Assembly (NCBI RefSeq): GCF_008705135.1
Contig: NZ_CP023694.1
Span: 3,286,001-3,350,000, forward strand
Length of the DNA stretch: 64,000 nt
Reading direction: 5' to 3'
From: Streptomyces coeruleorubidus
GTDB lineage: Bacteria; Actinomycetota; Actinomycetes; Streptomycetales; Streptomycetaceae
Shown here: piece by piece, positions 39,473 to 48,883 of the stretch
How positions within the stretch are numbered: position 1 is the stretch's first letter
Layout of the letters: each line of letters opens with the position of its first letter
Position numbers and translations under genes: made by a program
Notes under the pieces: generated by a model
The model's input: the letters and a program-made list of their open reading frames with translations, nothing else
What the model was told of the DNA's origin: nothing
The model's database searches: none

Positions 39473-40105
39473 CTACGGCACGTCCGTCCCGCACGGCACA
39501 TTGAGTGAGAGGAGTGCGGCGGAACCGTCGGGGTTCATGCGCAGTTCACTGATCGCCGCGTTCCGCAACCGCGGGAACACTCTGCGGTACTCCCCGGCCG
39601 GGATGGACAGCAGTGTGCACAGCACCAGGCGCAGCAGGGTGTTGTGGGCGACCACGAGGACGCGTCCGCCGGGGTGGGCGGTGGCGATACGCCGCAGGGC
39701 GCCGGTCCCGCGGGCCGCTGCCGCCGTCGGGTCCTCGGCGCCGGGGAAGGGGTGCGCGACGGGGTCGGCGCGGTAGGCCGCGGCCCGGCCGGGGTCCTCG
39801 GCCTCGAACTCGGCGAGCGTACGGCCCTCCACGACTCCGAAGTCGCATTCGGTGAGGCCGGGTTCGCGCTGCGGGACCAGGCCCAGGGCACGGCAGGCGG
39901 GCTCGGCGGTGGCGACGGCCCGGGAGAGCGGCGACGTCCAGATCGCGTCGACGGGGTGGGCGGCGGCCCAGCGGCCGAGGGCCTCGGCCTGGGCGCGGCC
40001 GGTGTCGGTGAGGTCGATGTCGCTGACCCCGGCGTACCGGTTCTCGGCGTGCCAGACGGTCTGCCCGTGCCGGGCGAGGAGGAGGGTCGTGGTCGTGGTG
40101 GTCAT
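39473..40105 (-). CDS. Histidine phosphatase family protein
   Basis: The 210-residue protein carries the RHG motif (LLLARHGQTVWHAENRYAG) with the phospho-accepting His, a second-phase Arg and Glu (LTECDFGVVEGR) and the second catalytic His (VLVVAHNTLLRLVL). These belong to the phosphoglycerate mutase-like branch, mostly phosphatases of small phosphoesters. Its ATG overlaps the stop of the upstream FGGY kinase (40102-40105), so it is likely coupled to that sugar pathway, perhaps clearing a sugar phosphate. Confidence 0.9.
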   Translation of the reverse strand: MTTTTTTLLLARHGQTVWHAENRYAGVSDIDLTDTGRAQAEALGRWAAAHPVDAIWTSPLSRAVATAEPACRALGLVPQREPGLTECDFGVVEGRTLAEFEAEDPGRAAAYRADPVAHPFPGAEDPTAAAARGTGALRRIATAHPGGRVLVVAHNTLLRLVLCTLLSIPAGEYRRVFPRLRNAAISELRMNPDGSAALLSLNVPCGTDVP

Positions 40106-41586
40106 GACTTCCCGGTGTCCAGGTGCAGGCGGGTTCGGGCGTGTGCCGCGACGGGGGCGGGGAGCCAGCCGCGGGTCTCCAGTGCGTCGACGAGGCGAGC
40201 GTACGGCTCGGTGAAGCGGGCCGTGCGCTCGGCGCGGGGTTCGAGGACGGTGCGGACGCGGACCATGCGCTCGGCGACGTCGGCGAGGGATCCGGCTCCG
40301 GATGCCTCATGACCTTCGTATGCCCCGTACGCGGCCAAAGCCGCCATTCCCAGGGCCGGTTCCGTCTGTTCCGGGACGCGGGCCGGGCGGCCGAGGATGT
40401 CGGCGCGGAGCTGGTTCCAGTAGGGGCTGCGCGCGCCGCCGCCGGTGAAGGTGAGCGGACCGTCGAGGGGGGCGCCCAGGTGGTGCAGATAGTCCAGGCA
40501 CAGGCGTTCCGCGAAGCCGACGCCCTGGAGCAGCACGGCCCACAGGCCGGCGTCGCCCTCGGGTTCGCCGAGGACGAGGGGGACCGCCTCCGGCGCCCGG
40601 AACGGGAACCGCTCCCCCGGCGACACCAGCGGGTAGACGACCGCGCGGGACGGCTCGAACGCCGCCGCCGACTCGTCCATAGCGGCGGGGTCGGCGTCCG
40701 GGAAGTGCGCGGTGAGGGCCCCCGCTCCCACGCTCGACGCCCCGCCGGGCAGCCAGGTGCCGTCGGGGGCGCGGTGGTTGTAGACCACGCCGGTGGGGTC
40801 CCGGACGGGGTCGCGGGCGGCTCCCTTCAGCACGAGTGTGGTGCCGAGCACCGAGTTCCAGGAGCCGGGGCGCAGCGCGCCCGAGGCGATCTGGGCCGCG
40901 CAGCCGTCCGTCATCCCGGCGAGCACCGGGGTGCCGGCGGGGATGCCGGTGGCGTCGGCGGCGTGCGCGCAGACCTCGCCGAGGCGCGTGCCCGGGCGTA
41001 CGACGCCGGGCAGCAGGCGGTCCGGGACGCCGAGTTGGGCCAGAGCGGCCTCCGGCCAGGCCTCCGCGTGCAGGTCGTAGCCGGTCTTGAGGGCGTGGCT
41101 GGAGTCCGCCGGGGGCGGTTCGCCGGTGAGGCGGGTGACGACCAGGTCGGGCTGGTGGGCGAGCCGGAGGCCGGGGCCGTACTCCCCCACCAGCCACAAC
41201 GCCTTCGGCAGCGCCCAGGTGTCCTGGACCGCGAGCCCCGCCTCCCGGGCCCGCGCGGCCTCGGCCGCCGCTCGGCCGTCGTCGTACATCAGCGCGGGGC
41301 TCACCGGGCGGCCCGAGCCGTCCGTGAGCAGGACCGTGCCCGAGGTGCCGCACACCGCGAGGCCGCCGACCGGGACGCCGGGCGCGGAGCCGAGTGCCGC
41401 CCGGGACGCCGTGCACAGCGCCGACCACCACCGCTCCGGATCCTGCTCGTGCCGCACCCCCTCCCGCCGCCCGGTCAGCGCGGCCGAGCCGCTGCCGAGG
41501 ACCCTGCCGTCGGCGGTGACGAGCAGCACGCGGACGCTCTGTGTGCCCAGGTCGATCCCCAGCCAGCCCGCATCCTCGTCCGCCAT
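40102..41586 (-). CDS. FGGY-family carbohydrate kinase (pentulose-type)
   Basis: ATG 41586 has GGGAGG 6 bases upstream and gives 494 residues; the longer frame runs into the divergent promoter. The N-terminal ATPase loop is GIDLGTQSVRVLL. CGTSGTVLLTDGSGRP followed by MYDDGRA is typical of kinases near D-ribulokinase and its plant/cyanobacterial relatives. The second phosphate motif is TFTGGGARSPYWNQLRADILGRP. Substrate is probably a ketose or polyol, phosphorylated after import by the adjacent ABC system; D-ribulose is a guess. Confidence 0.88.
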   Translation of the reverse strand: MADEDAGWLGIDLGTQSVRVLLVTADGRVLGSGSAALTGRREGVRHEQDPERWWSALCTASRAALGSAPGVPVGGLAVCGTSGTVLLTDGSGRPVSPALMYDDGRAAAEAARAREAGLAVQDTWALPKALWLVGEYGPGLRLAHQPDLVVTRLTGEPPPADSSHALKTGYDLHAEAWPEAALAQLGVPDRLLPGVVRPGTRLGEVCAHAADATGIPAGTPVLAGMTDGCAAQIASGALRPGSWNSVLGTTLVLKGAARDPVRDPTGVVYNHRAPDGTWLPGGASSVGAGALTAHFPDADPAAMDESAAAFEPSRAVVYPLVSPGERFPFRAPEAVPLVLGEPEGDAGLWAVLLQGVGFAERLCLDYLHHLGAPLDGPLTFTGGGARSPYWNQLRADILGRPARVPEQTEPALGMAALAAYGAYEGHEASGAGSLADVAERMVRVRTVLEPRAERTARFTEPYARLVDALETRGWLPAPVAAHARTRLHLDTGKS

Positions 41587-41742
41587 CCGGAACCTCCCAC
41601 GACGTCGCATCCGGAAGTGTGAAGTTCTCACTGTGCCCCGATATTTTCCCGTGCGCGAGGGATTGACGCCCAACTTCAGCCGTTCCACCCTCTGTTAACG
41701 AGTCGACTCGACGTGTCAACCAGCCCCCACGTGGAGGTACGG
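41587..41742. promoter_or_regulatory. Divergent control region of the sugar locus with palindromes
   Basis: The gap between the divergent kinase and binding-protein genes contains a perfect 12-bp palindrome CGAGTCGACTCG (41699-41710), 33 bp before the binding-protein ATG, and a GTGA-N5-TCAC inverted repeat (41619-41631) close to the kinase start. Either could be the operator of the DeoR regulator encoded in the operon. Confidence 0.5.
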
Positions 41743-43164
41743 ATGAACACGCACGTGCACGACCGGCGGCGCTTCCTCGCGCTCGCCGCCGGGGCTGCCG
41801 CGGCCCCGCTGCTCACGGCCTGCGGCGCCGGTTTCGGCGGGGACGACAGCAAGAGCGACGGGTCCGCCGCCGACGACGTCACCGGCTCCTTCGACTGGAA
41901 GCGGGAGAAGGGCACCACCGTCAAGGCGCTGCTCAACAAGCACCCGTACACGGACGCGCTCATCGCCGACCTGAAGTCCTTCACGGCGAAGACCGGGATC
42001 AAGGTCGAGTACGACGTCTTCCCGGAGGACAACTACTTCGACAAGCTCACGGTGGACCTGTCCAGCGGGCGTGCCTCCTACGACGTCTTCATGCTCGGCG
42101 CGTACATGGTGTGGCAGTACGGTCCGCCGGGCTGGCTGGAGGACCTCGGGCCCTGGATGCGCAACTCCTCGGCGACGGGCGCCGAGTGGGACCAGGCGGA
42201 CTTCTTCCCGAACCTGCTCCAGGCCGACCAGTGGTCGCTGAAGGCGGGCGCGCCGCTCGGCCAGGGCGGGCAGTACGCGCTGCCGTGGGGCTGGGAGACG
42301 AACGTCGTCGCCTACAACACCGAGGTGTTCGGGAAGCTGGGGCTGAAGCCGGCCGAGACCTTCGACGAGCTGGCCGAACTCGCCGGGACCATCAAGCGGA
42401 AGGCGCCGGGCGCCGGCTTCGACGGGATGTACGGGATCGCCGTACGCGGGTCCAGGAGCTGGGCCACCATCCACCCGGGCTTCATGACGATGTACGCCCG
42501 CAACGGGCTGAAGGACTTCACGGTCGACGGCGGGAAGCTCGCACCCGCCATGAACAGCCCCGAGGCCGTCGCGTTCACCGAGGACTGGGCGCGCATGGTC
42601 AAGCGGGGCGGCCCGCCGTCCTGGACGTCGTACACCTGGTACCAGTGCTCCAGCGACCTCGGTGCGAAGAAGGCCGGGATGCTGTTCGACGCCGACACGG
42701 CCGCCTACTTCCAGGCGGTGAGGGGCGCCAGCCCCGCCTCCGGGAAGATCGCCTTCCACCCCGGGCCGAAGGGCCCGGACGGGTCGCTCGCCACCAACAT
42801 GTGGATCTGGTCGCTCGGCATGAACGCCAAGAGCGAGAAGAAGAGCGCCAGTTGGCTGTTCCTCCAGTGGGCCACCGGCAAGGAGCACCTGCGCAAGGGC
42901 GCGATCAGGCACAACCACATCGACCCGGTGCGCAAGTCGGTCGCCGACGACGCCGCGTACAAGGACAAGATGAGGCACCTGCCGGGCTTCCTGGAGACCT
43001 TCGAGACGGTCGTCGACCAGACGAAGATCCAGTTCACCCCGCAGGCGCAGTTCTTCGACGCGACCACCAGCTGGGCCGCGGCCCTCCAGGAGATCTACGG
43101 CGGCAAGGGCGCGCAGTCGGTGCTGGACGGGCTGGCGGACGACCTCGCCGGCAAGGTGGGTTAG
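41743..43164 (+). CDS. Sugar ABC transporter substrate-binding lipoprotein
   Basis: ATG 41743 has GGAGG 5-6 bases upstream; the frame is open for ten more codons but unsupported. The 473-residue protein has a Tat-type signal with RRRFLALAAG and a lipobox LLTACG, so it should be exported folded and lipid-anchored at the Cys. The mature part is a type-1 (MalE/UgpB-like) solute-binding protein, with PEDNYFDKLTVDLSSGRASYDVFM and PWGWETNVVAYNTEVF as family blocks. The substrate is unknown. It opens the plus-strand operon. Confidence 0.92.
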   Translation: MNTHVHDRRRFLALAAGAAAAPLLTACGAGFGGDDSKSDGSAADDVTGSFDWKREKGTTVKALLNKHPYTDALIADLKSFTAKTGIKVEYDVFPEDNYFDKLTVDLSSGRASYDVFMLGAYMVWQYGPPGWLEDLGPWMRNSSATGAEWDQADFFPNLLQADQWSLKAGAPLGQGGQYALPWGWETNVVAYNTEVFGKLGLKPAETFDELAELAGTIKRKAPGAGFDGMYGIAVRGSRSWATIHPGFMTMYARNGLKDFTVDGGKLAPAMNSPEAVAFTEDWARMVKRGGPPSWTSYTWYQCSSDLGAKKAGMLFDADTAAYFQAVRGASPASGKIAFHPGPKGPDGSLATNMWIWSLGMNAKSEKKSASWLFLQWATGKEHLRKGAIRHNHIDPVRKSVADDAAYKDKMRHLPGFLETFETVVDQTKIQFTPQAQFFDATTSWAAALQEIYGGKGAQSVLDGLADDLAGKVG

Positions 43165-43167
43165 CCG

Positions 43168-44049
43168 ATGGGGTGGCGGCTCACCCTGCGCCCGTACGTC
43201 CTGATCGTGCCCGCACTGCTGCTGACCTGCGGGATCCTCTACCCGTTCGGGCTCGGCCTGTACTACACGCTGTTCGACTTCTCGGCGAGCAAACCGCAGC
43301 CGGACATGGTGCGGTTCGAGAACTACACGACCGTCTTCACGCAGGAGGCCTTCTGGAACTCGGCGTGGGTGACGGTGCTGTACGCGGTCGGGGCTGCCCT
43401 CGTCGAGACCGTGCTCGGGGTGGCCGTCGCCCTGCTGCTGCACCGGTCGAGTCTCCTCGGCCGCGTCTTGGAGAAGATCCTGATCCTGCCTCTGATGATC
43501 GCCCCGGTGATCGCGGCGATCATCTGGAAGCTGATGCTCCAGCCGTCCGTGGGGGTCGTCAACTACCTGCTGAGGCCCTTCGGTCTCGGCGGGGTGCAGT
43601 GGACCGACACCCCGACCGGTGCCCTCCTGTCGTCGATCGCCGTGGACGTGTGGGTGTACACGCCGTTCGTGGCGATCCTCGCCCTCGCCGGTCTGCGGTC
43701 GCTGCCCACCTCCCCGTTCGAGGCGGCGGCCGTGGACGGCGCGGGATGGTGGTACACCTTCCGCCGGCTGACCTTGCCGATGCTGTGGCCGTACGTGCTG
43801 GTCGCGGTGATCTTCCGGTTCATGGACTCGCTGAAGGTGTTCGACATCATCTACGCCCTCACCGAGGGCGGGCCCGGTGACTCGACCGTCGTCCTCCAGA
43901 TCCGGGCGTACCTGGAGGCGATCCGCTTCCAGCGGTACTCCTTCGGGATCAGCTACACGATCGTGCTGTGGGCCGTGGTGTATCTGGCCGCGATGGTGCT
44001 GGTGAAGCACCTGGGGAAGATCCAGCGCCGGGCCGCGGAGGTGACCTGA
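43168..44049 (+). CDS. Sugar ABC transporter permease (MalF/UgpA type)
   Basis: The 293-residue inner-membrane protein has six membrane segments and the EAA loop that docks on the ATPase (EAAAVDGAGWWYTFRRLTLPML). It begins 3 bp after the binding-protein stop and ends directly against the GTG of the second permease, so the transporter genes are tightly coupled. The PSVGVVNYLL and GGPGDSTVVLQIRAY blocks are typical of carbohydrate importers of the CUT1 family. Confidence 0.94.
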   Translation: MGWRLTLRPYVLIVPALLLTCGILYPFGLGLYYTLFDFSASKPQPDMVRFENYTTVFTQEAFWNSAWVTVLYAVGAALVETVLGVAVALLLHRSSLLGRVLEKILILPLMIAPVIAAIIWKLMLQPSVGVVNYLLRPFGLGGVQWTDTPTGALLSSIAVDVWVYTPFVAILALAGLRSLPTSPFEAAAVDGAGWWYTFRRLTLPMLWPYVLVAVIFRFMDSLKVFDIIYALTEGGPGDSTVVLQIRAYLEAIRFQRYSFGISYTIVLWAVVYLAAMVLVKHLGKIQRRAAEVT

Positions 44050-44874
44050 GTGAAGAAGCGTGTGCTGGGGTGGCTCGCGGACACCGCCCTCGTCCTCTAC
44101 TTCGTCTTCGCGCTGTTCCCGATCGCCTGGATGGTGATCCTGTCGCTGAAGCCGGCGGACCAGCTCTTCTCCACCTACTTCTCCTTCTCCCCGACCCTGG
44201 ACGGCTACCGGACGGTCCTCGGCGACAGCGAGGGCATCCCGTTCGTGCGGTTCTTCGTCAACAGCCTGGTGGTGTCGGTCGGCGCGGTGGTGCTGTCGCT
44301 CGTGGTCGGACTGCCGGCGGCGTACGCCTCGGCGCGGTGGCGGTTCAAGGGCTCCGAGAACCTGATGTTCACGCTGCTGTCGTTCCGCTTCGCGCCCGAA
44401 CTGACCGTGATCATCCCACTGTTCGTGCTGTACCAGAAGCTCGGGCTGTTCGACACGTACGTCGGCATGGTGTGGGTGCTGCAACTGGTCACCCTGCCGC
44501 TGATCGTGTGGATCATGCGGTCGTACTTCGCCGACCTCACGCCGGAGCTGGAGCAGGCGGCGCTGCTGGACGGCTACACCCGCAAGCAGGCGTTCTTCAA
44601 GGTGGCGCTGCCGCTGGTCAAGCCGGGCATCGCGGCCGTGTCGCTGCTGGCCTTCATCTTCGCCTGGAACAACTTCGTCTTCCCGCTGATCCTCACCTCC
44701 AACGAGGCCCAGACGGTGACGGTCGGCGCGCTGTCCTTCCTCGGCGGCGACCGGCCCAAGTACAACCTGACGGCCGCCGCCGCGCTGGTGTCCGTCGTAC
44801 CGCCGCTGCTGCTGGCACTGACGATCCAGCGGTATCTGGTACGGGGACTGTCGTTCGGGGCGGTGAAGTCATGA
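44050..44874 (+). CDS. Sugar ABC transporter permease (MalG/UgpE type)
   Basis: The 274-residue second permease starts at GTG 44050 immediately after the previous stop. It has six membrane segments and its EAA loop reads ELEQAALLDGYTRKQAFFKVALPLVKPG. The N-terminal ALFPIAWMVILSLKP is typical of MalG-type subunits. Its stop overlaps the ATG of the first ATPase (44871-44874). It pairs with the upstream permease to form the membrane channel. Confidence 0.94.
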   Translation: MKKRVLGWLADTALVLYFVFALFPIAWMVILSLKPADQLFSTYFSFSPTLDGYRTVLGDSEGIPFVRFFVNSLVVSVGAVVLSLVVGLPAAYASARWRFKGSENLMFTLLSFRFAPELTVIIPLFVLYQKLGLFDTYVGMVWVLQLVTLPLIVWIMRSYFADLTPELEQAALLDGYTRKQAFFKVALPLVKPGIAAVSLLAFIFAWNNFVFPLILTSNEAQTVTVGALSFLGGDRPKYNLTAAAALVSVVPPLLLALTIQRYLVRGLSFGAVKS

Positions 44875-45959
44875 TCACGCTGAGCGGGATACGGAAGGCG
44901 TACGGGAGGACCGTCGCACTCGACGGACTGGAACTTCAGGTGCGGGAGGGCGAGTTCTTCTGCCTGCTGGGCCCGTCCGGCGCGGGCAAGACCACGACGC
45001 TGAAGACCGTCGCCGGGCTCGAACAACCCGACTCCGGCACGGTCGCGCTCGACGGCGAGGACATGCGGGGCGTCGAGCCGTACGACCGGGGCGTGGCGAT
45101 GTGCTTCGAGAGCTACGCCCTCTACCCGCACCGCTCGGCCTACGACAACCTGGCCTCGCCGCTGCGCTCCCCCCGGCACCGGCTGCCCACCGCCGAGGCC
45201 CGGCAGCGGATCGGCACGATCGCCGAACTGCTAGGAATTTCGGGGCTGTTGGACCGTCCGGTGGGTCAGCTGTCCAACGGCCAGCGGCAGCGCGTCGCCC
45301 TCGGCCGGGTGCTGGTCCGCCCCGCCCGGGCCTTCCTCCTCGACGAGCCGCTCTCCCACCTCGACGCCAAGCTCCGCCAGCAGATGCGGGCCGAGCTGAA
45401 GGCGATCGGGGCCGTGCAGCACACCACCACGCTGTACGTCACCCACGACTCCGTCGAGGCGCTGGCGCTCGGGGACCGGATCGGGGTCATCCGGCAGGGG
45501 CGGATCGTGCAGACGGGCACGCGGGAGGAGATCTGGTACCGGCCCCACGACACCGAGGTGGCACGGGCGTTCGGGCGGCCCCGGATCAATCTGCTGCCGG
45601 GGGTGGTGACGGAGAGCGGGGTGCGGTCGGACGGCGGGGTCGAGCTGCCCGTCCGGGCGCAGGCCACGCCCGGCACCGAGGTCCTCGTCGGGCTGCGGCC
45701 CCGGGACATCGCCCTGCACGGCGAGGGCCACGAGCTGACCGGCACGGTGTACGTCACCGAGGTGCTCGGCCGGTCCGTCGAGGTCACCGTCCGGCTCGGG
45801 ACCGGGGAGCAGCGGGTGTCGCTGGTGGCCCCCCGGGCGGACGCGGCACGCCTTCGTCCGGACGATCCGGTACGGCTCGTCGTCCGGCCTGAGAACCTGC
45901 TGCTGTTCGAGGCCGACCGGCCGGAGCGACCGGGACGACGGATAGAGACACAGCTATGA
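44871..45959 (+). CDS. Sugar ABC transporter ATPase, first copy
   Basis: The 362-residue ATPase has Walker A GPSGAGKTT, signature LSNGQRQRV (Asn where most have Gly), Walker B AFLLDEPLSHLD and the switch His in VTHDSVEAL. The C-terminal 110 residues form the TOBE/MalK-like regulatory domain. It is one of two ATPases in this operon; CUT1 systems usually have one MalK-type homodimer or share MsiK. The stop overlaps the DeoR start (45956-45959). Confidence 0.93.
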   Translation: MITLSGIRKAYGRTVALDGLELQVREGEFFCLLGPSGAGKTTTLKTVAGLEQPDSGTVALDGEDMRGVEPYDRGVAMCFESYALYPHRSAYDNLASPLRSPRHRLPTAEARQRIGTIAELLGISGLLDRPVGQLSNGQRQRVALGRVLVRPARAFLLDEPLSHLDAKLRQQMRAELKAIGAVQHTTTLYVTHDSVEALALGDRIGVIRQGRIVQTGTREEIWYRPHDTEVARAFGRPRINLLPGVVTESGVRSDGGVELPVRAQATPGTEVLVGLRPRDIALHGEGHELTGTVYVTEVLGRSVEVTVRLGTGEQRVSLVAPRADAARLRPDDPVRLVVRPENLLLFEADRPERPGRRIETQL

Positions 45960-46780
45960 GCAGCAGCAGTGGTGGACAGCAGGGGCCGGCGGCGCGGCAG
46001 GCCGCCATGGCCGAGCAGGTGCTGGCCGACGGCTCGGCGACGGCGGCGGAGCTGGCCGAGCGGTTCGGGGTGAGCCTGATGACCATCCACCGGGACCTCG
46101 ACGAGCTGGAACGGCAGGGCATCGTACGGAAGTCCCGGGGCGGGGTGACCGCGCAGCCGTCGGGGGTCTTCGAGTCGAACGTGCAGTACCGGCTGAAGAC
46201 CATGCGGGCCGAGAAGGCCGCCGTCGCCGAGCACGCGCTGCGGATGGTGGAGCCCGGCATGGCGATCCTGCTGGACGACTCCACGTCCACCCTGGAGATA
46301 GCCCGGCGTCTGCGCACGGGCGAGGTCACGCCGCTGACGGTCGTCACCAACTTCCTGGAGGCGATCAACCTGCTGGCCGACCAGCGGGGCATCCACCTGA
46401 TGGCGCTCGGCGGCGACTACGACCCGCTGCACTCCTCCTTCCTGGGGGTGTCCTGCGTGGAGGCGGTCGAGCAGTTGCGGGTGGACGTGTGCTTCGCGTC
46501 GACGTCGGCGGTGCACGGGGGTTACGCCTACCACCAGGAGCAGCACATCGTGTCCGTGAAGCGGGCGATGCTCGACGCGGCCGCGCGGAACGTCCTGCTG
46601 ATCGACCACACCAAGCTCGGCCGGGTCGCCCTGCACCGGGTCGTCCCGCTGTCCCGCTTCGACACGCTCCTCGTGGACGACGGGGCGTCGGCGGAGGCGT
46701 TGCGGGACCTGGACGAGCACAAGGTCCGTTACGAGGTCTGTGCGACGAAGGGCAGCGATGACCGAGCTGGAGCTACGTGA
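45956..46780 (+). CDS. DeoR/GlpR family transcriptional regulator
   Basis: The 274-residue protein has an N-terminal DeoR helix-turn-helix (about 18-65, DGSATAAELAERFGVSLMTIHRDLDELERQGIVRKSRGG) and a C-terminal sugar-phosphate sensor domain of the DeoRC type (for example IHLMALGGDYDP, LLIDHTKLGRVALHRVVPL). DeoR proteins repress sugar operons and are released by a phosphorylated intermediate, which fits the kinases encoded here. It is embedded in the operon it likely controls. Confidence 0.93.
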   Translation: MSSSSGGQQGPAARQAAMAEQVLADGSATAAELAERFGVSLMTIHRDLDELERQGIVRKSRGGVTAQPSGVFESNVQYRLKTMRAEKAAVAEHALRMVEPGMAILLDDSTSTLEIARRLRTGEVTPLTVVTNFLEAINLLADQRGIHLMALGGDYDPLHSSFLGVSCVEAVEQLRVDVCFASTSAVHGGYAYHQEQHIVSVKRAMLDAAARNVLLIDHTKLGRVALHRVVPLSRFDTLLVDDGASAEALRDLDEHKVRYEVCATKGSDDRAGAT

Positions 46781-47837
46781 TCTGCGCAAGACCTACCGGG
46801 CCCGGGGTCGTCCGGGCGTGGACGCGGTGCGCGGCCTCGACCTCGCGCTGCGTTCCGGGGAGCTGCTCGGACTGCTCGGGCCGTCCGGCTGCGGCAAGTC
46901 GACGACCCTCCGCATGATCGCCGGTCTCGAGCCGGTGACCGGCGGAGACATCCTGGTCGGCGGGGCGTCGGTGGTCGAACGGCCCGCGCAGCGGCGGAAC
47001 ATCGGGGTCGCGTTCGAGAACTACGCGCTGTATCCGCCGCTGTCGGTGGCGGAGAACCTGGCGTTCGGGCTGAAGGCCCGGGGCCGCAAGGCTCGTGGGG
47101 ACGTCGACCGCAAGGTGAAGGAGATCGCCGAACGGGTCGGCCTGACCGACCTCCTCGACGCCCGCCCGGCGGGCCTGTCCAGCGGCCAGAAGCAGCGGGT
47201 CTCCCTGGCCCGGGCCCTGATCCGCGAACCGGACGTGCTGCTGCTCGACGAACCGCTGTCCCACCTGGACGCGGCCCAGCGCGACACCACCCGCCGCGAA
47301 CTCAAGCGCATCCAGAAGGACCTGGGCCACACCACGATCCTGGTCACCCACGACCAGGAGGAGGCCCTTTCCCTCGCCGACCGGATCGCCGTCATGAAGG
47401 ACGGCGTCATCCAGCAGCTCGGCACCCCTTACGAGATCTACGACAGCCCGGCCAACGTGTTCGTCGCGGACTTCGTCGGCGAGCCCGCGATCACCCTGCT
47501 GCCCGGCATCGCCGACCGCGACGGCCACGCCCGCCTCTCCGGCTCGGTGCGGATCGCGCTGCCCGTGCCGGTGGACCCGGGGCGGGAGGTGGTGGTCGGG
47601 ATCCGCCCGGAGGACGTCCGGCTCACCGCCGAAGACGGCCTGCCCGCCCGGGTCGTCGCCCATGAGCCGTTGCTGGAGTCGGGCATCGCGACCCTCGCTC
47701 TCGACGGTGTCGAACGGCACCTGGTCGTCCTCACCGATCCCGATGTGCGGCTCGCCCACGACGAACGGGTCCGGGTCGCCGCCGACCGCCGGCACACCCA
47801 TGTCTTCGACGCCGAGACAGGAGAAGCCCTGCGATGA
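46758..47837 (+). CDS. Sugar ABC transporter ATPase, second copy
   Basis: ATG 46758 lies inside the end of the DeoR gene (23-bp overlap). The 359-residue ATPase has Walker A GPSGCGKST, signature LSSGQKQRV, Walker B VLLLDEPLSHLD and the switch His in VTHDQEEAL, with a MalK-like C-terminal domain. It is clearly different from the first ATPase, so the two may form a heterodimer rather than being a recent duplicate. Its stop overlaps the dehydrogenase start. Confidence 0.93.
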   Translation: MTELELRDLRKTYRARGRPGVDAVRGLDLALRSGELLGLLGPSGCGKSTTLRMIAGLEPVTGGDILVGGASVVERPAQRRNIGVAFENYALYPPLSVAENLAFGLKARGRKARGDVDRKVKEIAERVGLTDLLDARPAGLSSGQKQRVSLARALIREPDVLLLDEPLSHLDAAQRDTTRRELKRIQKDLGHTTILVTHDQEEALSLADRIAVMKDGVIQQLGTPYEIYDSPANVFVADFVGEPAITLLPGIADRDGHARLSGSVRIALPVPVDPGREVVVGIRPEDVRLTAEDGLPARVVAHEPLLESGIATLALDGVERHLVVLTDPDVRLAHDERVRVAADRRHTHVFDAETGEALR

Positions 47838-48865
47838 CTGACGGAAACAGCGTGCGTGTCGTGGCCGCCGGTGACCACTTCGTCCTGCCGTCGCTGATCA
47901 CGCGAGCGGTGGAGCACGAGGTGGAACGGGCCCGGGTGACGGAAGTGAAACTCGGCTGGCCGCTGGAGCCGTTCGGGCCGGTCGCCGAGGTGCAGGAGGC
48001 CAGTGACGCCGAGGACGAGATGATCGAGGCGCTGGCCGGGGCGGAGGTGCTGGTCACGCAGATGGGGCCGGTGACCGAACGGGTCCTCGCGGCCTGCCCG
48101 GATCTGAGGCTGGTCGTGGTCTGCCGGGGCGGGCCGGTCAACGTCAACCTGGACGCGGCCAAGCGGCGTGACGTGCGGGTGTGCTTCGCGCCCGGCCGCA
48201 ACGCCGCCGCCACCGCCGAGTTCACCGTCGGCATGATGCTGGCCGCCCTGCGCCGCATCCCCCAGGCCCATGACCCGCTGGCCCGGCAGGGCAGTTGGGA
48301 GGGCGCGACGTACTACACGTACGAGCAGAGCGGTCTGGAGCTGGAGGACCTGCCGGTCGGGCTGGTCGGGTACGGGGCCGTCGGCAGCCGGGTCGCGCGG
48401 GTGCTGTGCGCGTTCGGGGCGCGGGTGATGGTGTACGACCCGTACGTGCACGGCGAGATCCACGGACTGCGCATGACCTCGCTGGACGAGCTCCTGCGCC
48501 GCTCCCAGGTGATCACCCTGCACGCCCGGCTCACCCCCGAGACCCGGGGTCTGATCGGCGCCCGGGAGCTGGGGCTGCTGCCGTCCGGCGCGGTGGTGGT
48601 GAACGTGGCCCGGGGCCCGCTGCTGGACGAGGGCGCGCTGTGCGACGCGCTGGAGAGCGGGCAGGTGTCGGCGGCGGCGCTCGACACGTACGAGCGGGAG
48701 CCGCTGCCGGCTCAGTCGCGGCTTCTGGGGCTGGGCGAGCGCGTCGTGCTGACCCCGCATCTGGGTGGCGCTTCGCGCGCCGTCGCGGAGAAGGCCGCGC
48801 GGATCGCCGCCGGGGAAGTGGGCCGCTGGGTCCGTGGAGAGCCCCTCGCCCACTGTCTGACCTGA
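47834..48865 (+). CDS. D-isomer 2-hydroxyacid dehydrogenase
   Basis: The 343-residue NAD-dependent enzyme has the Rossmann motif VGLVGYGAVGSRVA and the family's catalytic blocks: NVARGPLLDEGAL (Arg) and LTPHLGGAS (His). It resembles phosphoglycerate dehydrogenase-like oxidoreductases, acting on a 2-hydroxyacid or similar sugar-acid. In a sugar-kinase operon it may oxidise or reduce an intermediate, but the substrate is unknown. It overlaps the second ATPase by 4 bp. Confidence 0.9.
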   Translation: MTDGNSVRVVAAGDHFVLPSLITRAVEHEVERARVTEVKLGWPLEPFGPVAEVQEASDAEDEMIEALAGAEVLVTQMGPVTERVLAACPDLRLVVVCRGGPVNVNLDAAKRRDVRVCFAPGRNAAATAEFTVGMMLAALRRIPQAHDPLARQGSWEGATYYTYEQSGLELEDLPVGLVGYGAVGSRVARVLCAFGARVMVYDPYVHGEIHGLRMTSLDELLRRSQVITLHARLTPETRGLIGARELGLLPSGAVVVNVARGPLLDEGALCDALESGQVSAAALDTYEREPLPAQSRLLGLGERVVLTPHLGGASRAVAEKAARIAAGEVGRWVRGEPLAHCLT

Positions 48866-48883
48866 GACCTGGAGGAGAGCCGC

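Noticed and set aside
41716..44484. Very long minus-strand open frame (over 900 codons) under the ABC transporter genes
   Set aside because: Low-complexity His/Arg/Gln/Glu-rich antisense shadow; the plus strand encodes recognisable transporter proteins with lipobox and EAA motifs.
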